From the NCBI GenBank assembly GCA_003993805.1, contig RSEF01000002.1:66395360-66459359 (forward strand): DNA of 64,000 bases, in the 5' to 3' direction. The notes below the pieces were generated by a model. That model worked only from the letters and a program-made list of their open reading frames with translations. It was not told the DNA's origin and did no database searches. The number at the start of each line of letters is the position of its first letter. Position 1 is the stretch's first letter. The translations under genes were made by a program, and so were the position numbers. This DNA is from Himantopus leucocephalus (lineage: Eukaryota > Chordata > Aves > Charadriiformes > Recurvirostridae). Below are positions 11,791 through 24,400 of this stretch, piece by piece.

Positions 11791-12409
11791 GGTATGTGGT
11801 TCCTATCAGTCTTAAACTGGCATTGTAAGCAGGAGGTACGAGAGTCTTAAAGAATGGATTTGGCCTCATCTCCAGCTAGATAGCAGTGGAGAATGCTAAA
11901 GAACAAAAAAAGAGAAAAATGTCCCAAAGATCATGAAACAGGAGAGAAATTGCTCTTGTGAATTCCTTTCTGAATTAGGTCTCACAGTATCAATAGAAAA
12001 CTGTACCAACAAAAAGAACTGACTGGTGACACTGAACACCAGTCCAGCAAACCCAATGCACTTCCCAAAAACTCGAAGCAGTGACATGGTTTCTGTATCG
12101 TTCATCCAATGCTCCCCTTCCCTATTGTCCTACAGCATCCTTCAGCTACAGAACAATAGCAATTTAAATGCACAAATCCTACCACAACCACAGAAAAATG
12201 ACTGACTTTTGCCCCTTAAGCCTAGGAAGATCTTTAACAACTTTTCAGACATAAATAAGATTTTTTTTCTTATTTGTTTTTCCTAGTACATCCTTACAAA
12301 CCTTTTATGTGGTGTTTTATTATTTATCTTTTTAGGTCTCTGAATAAGATTCAGTATTAAAATGTTATCATAGATAATACTAATTAGGCTGTCCCTTCAC
12401 AGACCCTTT
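11791..12409. other. Gene-free stretch
   Basis: Unique-looking DNA. The first 80 bases may still be diverged CR1, since the upstream ORF2 frame stays open to 11869, but the sequence there no longer resembles the family. No other feature is seen. Confidence 0.5.
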
Positions 12410-12514
12410 AGAGATGAGAATACTGAAGCACAGAAAGACTTCAGCTTTCAAACATATACAATGGAAGTTAGTAGCTTTCAGGTGAGAAGCAGAAACACAG
12501 ATTCCAATCTAAAG
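12410..12514 (-). repeat. MIR-like SINE relic
   Basis: The string gatgagaatactgaagcaca, then gaaagact and later gttagtagc follow the order of the MIR core read on the minus strand (gatgagaaactgaggcacag, then a protected-looking 'cacacag' zone, then 'agtggc'). Divergence is high. MIR-type SINEs are tRNA-derived and very old, and scattered relics are known in birds. Confidence 0.45.
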
Positions 12515-12577
12515 ATCACTGAAGTCAATGGGAGTCTTTCTCTTGACATTAATGAGTTTTGGATCAAACCCTGAATG
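12515..12577. repeat. Old palindromic interspersed repeat (type A), fragment
   Basis: Here actgaagtcaatgggagtct is followed by ttgacattaatgagttttgg, then atcaaaccctga. This is the central 'agtcaatgggag / ttgacttcaatggg' dyad of the type A pattern followed by its 'ttggatcagg' arm. It sits between two MIR-like pieces. Confidence 0.5.
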
Positions 12578-12650
12578 ACCTGTCCACAGTCACACAGCCC
12601 ATCAGAGACAGAAGGGAAACAGGAGACTGCTATCCAAATTACTTTTTCCA
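12578..12650 (-). repeat. MIR-like core fragment
   Basis: The string gtccacagtcacacagccca, followed by tcagagacagaag, resembles the 'gcccaaggtcacacagc..gtcagtggcagag' block of MIR/CORE-SINEs on the minus strand. It could belong to the same insertion as 12410-12514, split by the type A piece, or to a separate one. Confidence 0.45.
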
Positions 12651-14519
12651 GTGGACCTGACTGGATGGAAGCATGCTTAAAAACTCCCTTGAGGGTTTAC
12701 CATATGCCCTGGTCTGTACTACACATTTTCAATGACACTTTTTCATAAATTGAAAAATGGCTTACTGCTCTGATTTTCAGGGGTTATTTTCCTTTTCAAA
12801 TCAGGTACAGCTACGAGAAATTTCAGAAATTTCTGGTCTGAAATGTCTGCTTTAAACAGAGTAATTTCTGAGTACTGTGAGCAGGTTCAGGCTTTTTGTT
12901 GCTTTTGTATTTGTTTAGTAAAAAGACTGCGCTGAGCCATGAGTTTTGGTCCATCACTGAATATCCTCTTGAGTTTTAGTACAAAGTGGTAGTCTGGGCT
13001 CATTCTCAGTTTTTCTTTTTTGGTGAGATTTTCTTTTGACTGACCAAGATGTTCTCCCAATGATACTTGCATATAGTACACTCAGTTAGTACTAAAGGCT
13101 CACGTACATCATTAGGGCAAAATTTTATACTGAAAAAACAAGTCTAAGCTGTGTGTATGTCTGCGTGCAAGTGGATATATATGTTTATATGAATATACAT
13201 ACACAGACATTTGTATATAGTTAGATTCATAACTTAGGTAGTAATATCTAGGTATTGCACACCCAGATCTGAAAGGTCCTAAAACACTAAAAAATAAAAG
13301 TTTAAGTCATTTCACCATTCAAGATGGAATAAAAAATTTTGTTTTCAATACTAAAAAAACATTTATTTGAAGTAAAGGGCTCAGTTTTAAGTTGTAATAT
13401 CCTAACTCTGTACTTCAGCACTTAGCCCAATGCAGACTTGAGTGTATCACAGCAGTCTGAAGATGGAAATGTTCAGGTATCAATATTATTGTAAGACTCA
13501 GTCTTGTACTCTGCTTTTGGATTAAATGCTACCCTCCCCAAACTAGAGGAAAGTTTGGACTGGATATTTGAGATGAGAATTTCTGTCTTCTCTTTCTCTC
13601 TCACCTCCCTCTTCTTTTTTTTTTTTTTTTTTTTTNCCAAAAAAAGGTCTGGCTTCTGAGTTTTTCAATTATTAGAAAATGGGAATAGTGCCATAAAGGC
13701 ATTCTTACTTATTAAAGCTTCTCTTGTGTTTCTTTACCTGATGTCTTTCTTTGTGTAATGCCTGCCTAGCAATACTGGCAAATTGTTTCTGAAGAGCTAC
13801 AGAGAAGAAAAGGCTTTGATCCAATAGAAACACATCAGTGTAATAGCAGCAGATACCTTTTATTTTCCAGTCTTTCAATGCCCCCCTTCAATTCACAAAA
13901 CACACTCAGTGATTAAAAATTCCTGTCATTTTTGTTTTAGAAGCTGGGAACCTACAACTTTAAAGTGTGGCAAAGTAAATCTTCTGCCGGAGTGATCAAG
14001 GAATTATGCTATTGTCCTGTCTTTATATTTTCCACAATGCATAAAGCATCACTGTCCTTAATTGTTCTTTCATCTCACCCATTGACTTGAAATCAGCATT
14101 GCTCTCCAGGAATAGTATTAGCTTGAGAACTGGTAAAGAAAAGCAAAGAGGCTTAGCATACCTCAGCACTGCAGATTAAGTGCCTCTTCAAAGATGTCAC
14201 CCCAGATGTGGCAGGCTACATTCCTATTTTTCCCTGGCAACAGCTGTGGAGCCACATCAGTGCTACTGCCTTATGTTCCTGAACATTATGAGAAGGAATA
14301 AAAGCTGCCTTTTTAATGACTTGGGTTTGTGTTGGAGGCATAATTTTCTGTTTACATTTCAAAAGGGCAAGCCTTCTTGTGTTTTCACTGCTGACAGATA
14401 AAGATGAGTTGATGTCCCATAAGCAATGCTTCTTTTTTGGGCTATTTGATAGTGCACTGTCTATTGGTTCAGTTCATCGTTCATCTCAGAGACTGCAATC
14501 GCTCTTTCACTAAGCTGTG
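12651..14519. other. Gene-free stretch with a polypyrimidine tract
   Basis: A pyrimidine-only stretch at about 13585-13635 ends in 21 T and an N at 13636. An imperfect inverted repeat (ctgtgtgtatgt / acatacacag) at 13149-13160 and 13197-13206 encloses an AT-rich loop. No exon or named repeat is seen. Confidence 0.55.
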
Positions 14520-14541
14520 ATTACAAGCAACTGCTTGTAAT
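14520..14541. repeat. Short perfect inverted repeat
   Basis: attacaagca and tgcttgtaat are exact reverse complements separated by two bases. As a cruciform the effective stem would be about eight pairs with a six-base loop. No function is assigned. Confidence 0.85.
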
Positions 14542-16248
14542 TTCTTTAATGCCTTTGTTTGAGTTCAGAATCATTTTATTCCACTTCCAGTTAAAAGTGG
14601 CTGGTGTTGTGAGTTACTGTGAAGTGACCTGAACACGGCCGGGCTACAGGTGCGGCAGTAGCAGGAAGAGGAGAGTTTCAGGAGCAAGAGTGGCTCCATC
14701 TGGGGTGGGATTGTCCACATAAGGGCAGAGAGCAAAAACTGCACAGCTGCATTATGCAAGGGTGGGAGCATTTGCCTCTTCACATGTGCTTCAGAAAGCC
14801 CAGGCTGGACTCAAACTGTGACCGAGAAGTCAAAGTTTCTGTAGCCCATCTGAGGCTTCTGAATCATCTCTCTTCCAATATAAATAAGTTACAACTCCGA
14901 AAAATAAATGCTGCTAGTGAAAAACAAGTAAACATACCAATACTAGCTCTACCTTACTGCTTTTATTTAGCTGCAATTTATCTGCATTCTAAAACTGGTA
15001 GTATGTTGGATTCTGGGGATGTCCAGCTTCTTTTGGGAAAGGGAAGACTTCATACAATGCAATTACTTTTATGTCTCTGTGAGTCTTTTATTTCAAAACC
15101 TCTAATACACACAATTCAAATTCTACTACATGTAACATTTTCCTCTGAACTGTCTCCTTCCTGATTCATGTATTGAGCCATTAGATCTTGACTCTCTTGC
15201 CCAGATGTGTGTTGTCTCTTTACTCTGCCAGAGTTTCCTGAACCCTTTTTTGTTTATATCAATCCTGAAAGTTTCCCTTTTTCTGCTAGGCTGCTTCCTC
15301 TAAACCACATCAATATTAGATAGTCTCATTGATCTATCTGAGGGATTCTACATTGCTAATCTCTAGATGCATTGTCGTCTGATCTGCCTCAGACTATAGA
15401 CTGCGTATTTTTTGTAGCCATCACCACAACTTGCTTTCTTGCTTTTCCACCATTTAACACATTGTTAGTGCATGCCGAACTGGCAGAAATATATCCAGAG
15501 CATAAGTAATCCAAGACTAGTTGCTGTTTGGTAGCCTTCATGTAGCTAATTGATTGACTTGGAATCTAGCTTACAAATTTAACACGTTTAACACTCACTT
15601 TTGAATAGATGCCAGTCATTGTCAGAGAGGAAAATGAATTACAGAAACCCCTGGTGTAATCCTCTTGGAAATTCACGTTTCCAAGCCTACGAAATACAAG
15701 GGAGTACCCTTCCCGTAGCTTGCACACAGTGTGCTTAGGAATAACCTCAGTGAAGAAGGTGTAAGTAGATCTATTTTATCTACCCACTAGTATAGTAACA
15801 CAATTTTAAATATATGACCTATTCATAATCCTCAGAACATCCTCTTTATAAGTAACAGCTGGATGTTTCTGAATGGATCCAGTTTATCTCTGTATGGTTA
15901 ATAATTTATATGTGTATGGTGATAGAGGTAAGAAAAAAATGTCTTATTTGGATGTCTCTGTTACCCAGAATTGATTTGTACTGTAGCTAATGAACAAAAT
16001 GCAATTTTGTTTACAGACTGTGTCCTCTGTATGTAGGTCACTCTTATGAAAATCGTGACTATTAAATAACATCAATTCTACCTACCTATCTAAGATGCAG
16101 GATAAACTAAAAGGAATTTTGTATTAGAGTAATACTTTGGGACAGCCGACCTGAGCTTATTCCCCACAGAGCGTTTGCTGCTTGCTCTGCTGTAGGAAAG
16201 TAGCTCTGAAAGCAGCAGTTCCTCTGTGCGTCTCACACCTTCCACAGA

Positions 16249-16279
16249 TATCCAAGCCCCCTGTTACAGAGCTTGGATA
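16249..16279. repeat. Short inverted repeat
   Basis: The arms tatccaagc (16249-16257) and gcttggata (16271-16279) pair perfectly over nine bases with a 13-base loop. No poly-T follows at once, and no gene lies nearby. Confidence 0.8.
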
Positions 16280-19200
16280 CTTAGGCAAAGGAATCTCCTT
16301 TCCCTATGGACATGCATGAAGGAAGGAATCAGATGTGAGAAGGAAGGCCAAAGGGAAGGGAGAGAGAGTGAAGGCAGTATGAGGAAAATGCTCAAAAGGG
16401 GAAGAACCTTATCATGTTGCTGTGTGAAGTAGAGAGTAACAGACATGAGTGAAATACATAGTTTTCTTCCCAGCTACATTTTTCTATTGAATACTGCGGG
16501 AAGCATTACCATGAGTATGTTGTAACCAGGTGGTCCATGTTGTCCACAGAAATACGAATGACATTTGAAGTCTTAAGTGGTTTTTATTTCTAAAAAAATA
16601 AATTTTTGATGAGCTATGAATCAGCTATTGACTGGCAAATTCTTGATTGCTCTTAATTTAAGCTTTATATAGATCTTATTTGTCCCCTTATAAAATAATG
16701 GCAAAATTATCTTTTGTGATCATCCTGAAGCATCTGCTACCACTGTAGTTTCTGAAGAACATAAATGTGATTTCCTAGGAAAGAAACAACCTTATCCATA
16801 ATAATAAAAACCTCCATAGTCACATATCAATTTCATCTTAGCACGCAAAAGTTTTCTGTGCCCATATTGCCTCCAGAGCAAATACACAGGAAAGACATCA
16901 TAAGTAATACAGGAAAGTGATTTGAAACTCTAGTCTGCTAGGCAAATTCATACATGCTTTTTTTTCTATTATACGTATGGAAGACTCATATCATCTAGAT
17001 GTGCATACAGTAGATTACAAAATGCCAGTCATTTTGGCCATGGATTTATTTCAATTGCAGATGCAAAGGCTAGCACTGTTTGTCAATAGCTGTCTTATAT
17101 TTGCACAAGCAAATAGTAATTGTCCTTCGAACCATGAATTTAAGTTATTCAAAAATTTAGCCCACATAATCATCAGTTCATAATTAATTAAAATAAAATG
17201 TTGCCTTTGATGCCCAAAGGAGCTACAGACTGATATTTATCAACTCTTTTGTTACAGGAAATTATAAATTTAAGAAATTAGGTGAAGGGAAGCTGCAGGA
17301 TCACATTGTTCTCTTCAGTGAGGGGATGTAGCACTCTCTGGAGACACAGGTGGGTAACAATGTCATTTTGTCCACAGGGCTTAACAAAGCGCAAAGAAGA
17401 GCAGCATAAGAGAACACAGTCAGTGGCATTGCTGCAGCAGCTCTTCTTGTGAGTCTACCAGTTTCTGGGGTCTCAGATCCAACATATCATACGAGAGCTG
17501 TAATACGTAGACACAAAAGGATTAGTAATGGACAGGGTGACAGATTGGACTACGAATTCTCTTTCTTTTTTGAATTCAGGCCATACTTTTCATACTGTTT
17601 TACCTTAGCTATTTTTAAATAGACTGGTCTACAGACATTTAATGCGTATTTACTACATGTATATAATTCTATGTCATGTGCGTTATGACTGAAAGTTCTG
17701 CTTTGCACCCACAAAAAGTTTATTCAATTGTTTTTTTAAAATCCTTCATTCAGATATAGACACAAAGCCACCACTGCTTATACTTTTCTGTGATGGGCAG
17801 CTGCAACTCAGATTACTCAGTGTTAACAGATCTCATGTAACTCATTTGCAAGCACCAAAGGGTAAGTGTAAAAGTTGGCTGTAATTTTTAACTTGAAAGA
17901 GGGGTGTAGGTCTCAACCTAGCAGAAACAGTACATCTGCATGGGACACAAAATTTGCTGAAGATATTAAGAAAATGTACAGTGAAGAAAACTGTATAAAA
18001 GCTCTACAGAAAAGGAGAAAAAAAAGTACTTTTCCTCACCACTCAGATACGTGCCTGAAGCTGCATGAAAGAAGGCCCCATCATAGACAGAGCAGATGTC
18101 ACAGAAGAAACAGCACCCATTAGAAAGGATGTCATGAGAAGACATAAAAACACTGAGAGGGAAAACAAACAAGCCAGGAAAGAAAGCTTTAATTTTGAAA
18201 ATAAAGGGCATTAACATATGCCAAGAAACTGGGGTCAACCTACGTATTAAATTAAGAAGAAAATCTTTGGTACCCTAAACATACCGAGAAGTTCTCTCAA
18301 GGTGGAGGGAAAAAAGCGTCCCCCTTCTACCTTTTATTTAGTGTATGTTTGGTGCCTTAACAGACTAAATGCAGCATTTCTTTCCCACCCTCCCATATCA
18401 TCTTCTTAAAGGTCACATATTTAAAATAAGTAAACACAAAAGTGCAGCCATGGGCAAAGCTGTGTGCTAACATTACTGCTTTACAGAATTCCTAGCAAAA
18501 ATGGGATAGAGCTCTGGCCAGAAACAAGACAATAGAAAATTAGGCACACTGGAAGTTTTTATCTATATAAAGCTACTACGTGCTTCCTTACCTGACTCTG
18601 ACATGGGTCACAGTAGTAGCTAATAATTTTCCATAGCAATTCCTATCTCTGAGATAAAAGACACAGAAGCCATGTGTTTTCTTCAGAATGGCTAATCAGG
18701 GTCAATCCACAAGCATACGTTTAGTATGCTGCTGTCTCTCAGATAACTAAAACTATGTCTATGATCTGTAACAGAACGGGGAAAATGGAGTGGGAGAGTA
18801 CGGTGGAAATGTGGAGAGTCAAGAATCCGGACAGAGAGAAAAGGGAAACTGGAACGAAGACAAGCAGTGGAAGAAAAACAGTATGTGCAAGAGGGGGATG
18901 TTGCTCTCAAAGTCAAAACAACTTGATTTTGCATGCCTAGGCTAAGTGGATTTCTTGAGCTATTTTAGGGTGTTTTTTCCGTTTATTATTCTCTTCTGTA
19001 TAAAATGTGGGAGGCTTACTACACTCAGGAGTCTCCTCACATCACTTGGGAATACGAGTGATTCCCAAATGCGTAGAGCTGGGAGGAGAGCAAAGATGAG
19101 GAAATGAAAACATATGGAAGCACAGAGAGCAGGAGGACAAAGGAGAAAATGAAGGTGGTACCATATCATAACAGAGAGATTGAAGGAAAAATAAAAATAG

Positions 19201-19368
19201 GGATCCGTATGTATGTTGAGGACTTCCTGGGCAGAGGTATGGTAAGTGAGCCACAGAGATCCTGTGCGATGAGTATGAGAGTTCCAGGCCATCTCAGATC
19301 TGCAGCACTGTTGCAGTCCAACTTTGATGTACATGTGTAGAGACATCCAGGACACTCTAAACTCACGG

Positions 19369-19392
19369 CAGATGATCTGAACAAATCATCTG
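19369..19392. repeat. Short inverted repeat
   Basis: The arms cagatgat and atcatctg pair perfectly over eight bases around an eight-base loop, with two more G:C pairs possible beyond a bulge. This is near the level expected by chance over 64 kb. Confidence 0.75.
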
Positions 19393-21362
19393 TCCATGCA
19401 CAATGCTCAAACATTGGATTTGCAGGTGTCCGGAGCCTCCCAGGGAACTACAGTTCTCACCAAACTATAGGGCAAGAGACCAAATTCTTCTTTCAATTTT
19501 CTTGTGAAAAAGAGTCTCCAGAAACTTATATATATCGTGGCCTAAGGAATTCTGCAGGACAAGAGAAGTAGGTAACAGAAGGGTGAAGAATGAGTGAAGA
19601 AATGACACTTCCTGGAAATCAAGATCTCTCTCACAGTTAGAGACAGCAATTATTGCGATCAGAAGAGGTAATGGTGGAGTAAAAAGAGCAGCAGTAATGT
19701 CTGTATTATCTAAATACCTACGAGTAAGGCATGACACACATCTAAAAGATCAGAGAAAAAAAGAGAGCAGAAAGAGGAATTAAAAAGGAGAATGTTGGAG
19801 TATCATAGTATTTCCCAGTTGTATCCAATTCCACCTGGCTTATAAGACCTATTCCTTGTCAAATTCAACTTTATTGATTTTGTGCAAATAAATCACGGCC
19901 TAAGTCCAATTTTACAAACAACCATGCTGAGTATAATGGAGTGGATGAATTCTCAGAAGGTGTAAAACCAGTGTAGATGGTTCTACAGCAGCACTTCTCA
20001 CTCTGTTCTTTACTTTAAAAGCCAGCGGGGTGAGGATGGATAAGGTCAGACCATGCTGCCATTTCCAGCAATTTGGAAATACAGTCTGGCTCAAAGTTAA
20101 AGACCTCTAATTTGCAATGGTGTACCATCAGGGAAGAAAAGGCAAAAGAGTGAGGAAAAGTTCCTGGAGCCAGCTATACCTTTGACACACCAGTTATCCC
20201 ATTTCTCGTCTGGCACAGTTGAGGGTTTAGTCTGGTGAGAAATTAGTGTTTGCGTTGCCCCTTTAAAGATGTGGTCTGAAAGCACTTTATGAGCCATGTA
20301 TATTAGTGTTCATATTTGTGTGGGTCTGTTGAGTTTTAATCAATCAGCCTTGTTTCAGAAGACTTTAATTTTGCTCTCATTAAGTATGTGTGAGTTTTGT
20401 GTGTGTGCAGGCGCATATATTTATCCCTGTCAGCATTCAGAAAATTACATGCCCCTAGTTAACATATTGTACAGTATTACAAATTCTCATGAATATCACT
20501 TATCGCAAAGGATAAGTTCGTCCAATGGAACAGAATGGAAACTTTTCTCATTTTCAAACAAATTGCCTCTGCTAAATACTCAGATATTTGCCGTCTGTGC
20601 TTTTTTGTATTATGTTTGTAAAGTATAACTGTTTCACTTACCACTTTTCCTGTATTTCCGGAGAGAGTCCTGGAGAAAACCACTGTGCAGAATTTCAGAC
20701 ATTAAAATAACTCCAAAATACATTTGGAGTTGAGACACATTAACATGCGTCTTTCTCATTGTCCTCATGCAATGGCTTTGCTCTAGTGGATGATAGCAGT
20801 CAATGTGGAGTTTTTCGGTAATTGTGTAATCACAGCAAAAATACAAGGGCAAATAAAGCAAATCACATGCTAAGTAAGATTTCAAGTGTTCATCCTGATC
20901 AAACTGAAATTGCCCCTCTGTCATGTCTTATCCCACTGTAACTTAAGTAACTTGTTTCACTGCACATGAAAAAAAAAATCTCAAACTACTCTTCTGCCCT
21001 TTCTTTCTTCAGTACCACTTGTAACCTTTAGTCCTTTCATTCTTACTTTGGGCTACAAGGGTATAAAACCTGTAATTAACAACTTCTTTATTGCCTCCGC
21101 AATAGTAATTGCCGTGTATAGCCTTGAGGTACTAAGAATAAAAAATCATTTTCCTCCCCTTGCCCCTTGTATTTAACTAGCACTCCACAGTTATTATTAG
21201 GATCTTGCCAAAACTTCACCTTTCGCAAGAACCTTGTGATAAAAGTGTAATCCCCACACAGTGACCTCTGCATGCAGCAATCAATACTTATGCTGTAATA
21301 TTTCCCCTTCTTGCTGTTTCAGAGCAGCCTTTTAAAAAAAAACAGGCTGGGAAGAGATTAGA

Positions 21363-21456
21363 TTATCAATTATCATGAAACTGTCTGCAACTTCAAAGGG
21401 CTGCAGAGCAAGGGAAACCATAGTTTATCAGGACTGTAAGCGTCCTGCAATTATCT
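21363..21456 (-). promoter_or_regulatory. Cluster of four GATA-type motifs
   Basis: TTATCA at 21363, 21370 and 21425 and TTATCT at 21451 each read WGATAR on the minus strand, all in one orientation within 94 bases. A TCF/LEF-like string (acttcaaaggg) lies between them near 21390. Clusters like this occur in GATA-factor enhancers. No gene is visible nearby, and the motif is short enough for chance clustering. Confidence 0.25.
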
Positions 21457-24400
21457 CTCATGTCACCCAGATGTAGAGCAGTAGTTGGGGGAATAGCTTG
21501 GGTCTGTGGTGAGAGACTGGGCTGGTGGAAAAATATAAAAGCAGCATTTTCTTTGGAACATGAATCATTGGTTTTGGGTCAGATATTGACAATAAGTAGG
21601 ATCTTGGATGTGTTAACTACGAGCAGCTCGATCCAATATACTCATGTATCTATGCAGCGTGAGCATTTTATCGATAAGCAGACATGGGACGCTTTCTATT
21701 TCCCTGAAACTCCAATTTTTACGCAGGTCAACAGATTGTTAATAGTGTGTCAAAGAATGATGCATTGATAGTCAGTAAAACTGCAAGATGTTTGTCCTCA
21801 GTCATTCCCACAAGTATTAAGCCTATGGGTTTACACAGGAAAACAGCTTTGCAAGTCAAGTAAAACAAAGAAGTTTGGAAGCAAAACTCCAGCTACTGAC
21901 ATCACTTCCTGATGCAACGTGGCATTTTTGTTTGGTCTTGTTTTCCAGTGGGATCCATGAGGCTCCGGTTTGACCTGTGATATCTCAAGGCCAGGAACAA
22001 TGGAAAATTAATGTAATGTTTATTAATACATAGAAAAAGCCTCCGGCTATACAGAGTACCAAATAAAAACAATTAAAGTAGCATGTAGTCACAAGCCTGG
22101 TTAATGTGCAACTTTCTGTGTCAGGATATGATATACTGAATGAAAATAAGTTTATAAAGGAATTTTACTTAGTTATGTTCCACCCCACTACCCAACATAT
22201 AAGCCAAATATTTACCCTTGACCATGACCACACAAGGACAAGAAAAATACAACTAGCAAAGCTGGACAATTTTACTTGGCATAAGCAGGACTGGTCCTTA
22301 ATATGTGTAACAAAGATAAGGAAGTGTAATATTAATGTGTTTAACTTACTCAACACACAAGGATCTCAATGCACTCGACAAAAATGGAGATAATATCATG
22401 AAGTTCATGTATAACGAGCCTTACTCTACCGTGGACAGATGGTAACAGTCCACCTCCAGTTAACCTCCAAAAATGTGCACAGGTGAGGAATAACAGAAGA
22501 GAGACCTAACTGGGCTGACATGGTAGAACAAAATGAATAATGTTAAAAGCATTATTTTCTTGCCTCCCTTTTCTTTCTTCACAGTTGTTTCTCTGTGATA
22601 CAGCGTTGCGTTATTTGTTGGTTTTGACATTTCCGCAGGATTGCTTATGACCCAAGAGACTAGATAATGCCTAAGTTGAGACCAAACATAAGTCCATGGT
22701 TTCCTTATGCTTTTAGCCAAGCAAACCATAATGGTGGAAAGACCTAAACTTTGAAGGAGCCAGGAAGATTAGGAAATTATAAACTGTGTGCTGAGTGGGA
22801 TATCTGGACCCCTTGTACCTTTTTATTTCTTCCTAGGAAACAGGCCACATGCCAAAGTTAATACCACTTTACATAAAAAAATTTCTCAGGAGCATATCTG
22901 ACAAAGAACTGGAATTTAGTTCCTCTCACAAGAACCTAGAAAGAAAAACTAAAACCATTCACAGTGTATGTATTATTTCTATCTCCAGGTGGCTGTTAAC
23001 TAGGCAATGTAGGAGTCCTTCAGATTCCTGATGGCCCTCTGAGGACCTGCTGGGCATAGAGCACAATATTTCAAATAAATAGTAAATACAGAGACTATGC
23101 CCCACTGCTTCCTAGGGTATCTGGTATCTATCCCATTAAGGGTCTCTGATGGCCTATTGGAATACTAAGAGGTCAAAGGGTTGAAAAATGAGAGAAAAAT
23201 AGGGAATCAAGTTAATTTCTTTGTGGACAGTTTTGTGGCTCATCTTTCCACAGCTGTCATTTTGCCACCTGCTGGTTTTTAACCTACTTCTCTCCAAATA
23301 AAGTGGCTGTAGCTGAAATCTAATCCACTGATTCCTTATAAAATTATAGGGATCTAAATTATAGGAACCTAAATCTATGCTTAGAGTCTACTCTCCCAAG
23401 TTGGTGTACACTTGGCCTTGTCTCAAAAAAGCACTGGCAAGGCAGGATACCCCAACTTTGACCACTGCATGGTAAGGGCCTTGAAAGATTACAGAATAGC
23501 GTTGGTGTGAAATTTTGTGAATGGGATTGGACTTTTTGGGTTGCTGGTTTTTCTTTAGACCTCATGTCTCCAGATGCAGAGAGGTAGGGCATTTCTATGA
23601 AAAAGAACTTTCTCTCTTGTTTGAAAACGTATTTTGTCCCCATATAACACTTGTACAACCTGGGACTGATTTCCTTCACTGATAGCTGAAAAGGAAAACA
23701 TTTTCAAACATATGCTGCGTTTAGAGCCAATATACAGAGAACCATTTTGCCTTAGTCAAAGTTAACTTTTACTTAATTACACGTACACTATTTTTTATAC
23801 TAAAAAAACTTCAGAAATCCTAAGATTTAAAAGATGGGCTTCCTACAGATTTATATGACATTGCATCTAATCTTCAATGATGTCATGGTGCCAGATGAAA
23901 CAGTTTCCTGGGAAAAAAAATGGTGCAGCTAATCAGTTAAACCCATTTAGGAATTAACTTGAGCATCTTATTGTCAGATTAAACTCTGAAGACTGCCAAT
24001 GTTCTTTTGCCAGTGTTAACACCAGACACGCAATTATTTCATATGAATTTCAGATGAGAAAGATGAGAGATATCTCACATCAAAATGTTGTGGTACATCA
24101 TGTATGTTGTAGTAATGCAGCTTGACCTTAGCTGGGTCACGCCTCCTTTTTCTCCATGTTTTGCTGAAGGAAGGTCCTTTTCAGAAGAAACACACGAGCA
24201 CACTTGTAATAAGATAAAATATTATTTCCTGCCTTCCTTATTTCAGACAGTCAAGGAAATAAGTGCTCTTCTCCATTGTATACAACTGACCATTTTGCAT
24301 GTGATTTTCCCCCTATTTTTTTCACTCAGAAGGCAGTTAAAGAGGGTGGAAAGGGCACTGTATAATCTCCAGCTGAGTCCTGCTTGCATTCTGAGCTGGG

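Noticed and set aside
11387..11791. 134-codon open frame on the plus strand
   Set aside because: It is antisense to the CR1 ORF2 remnant; its length reflects the coding past of the other strand.
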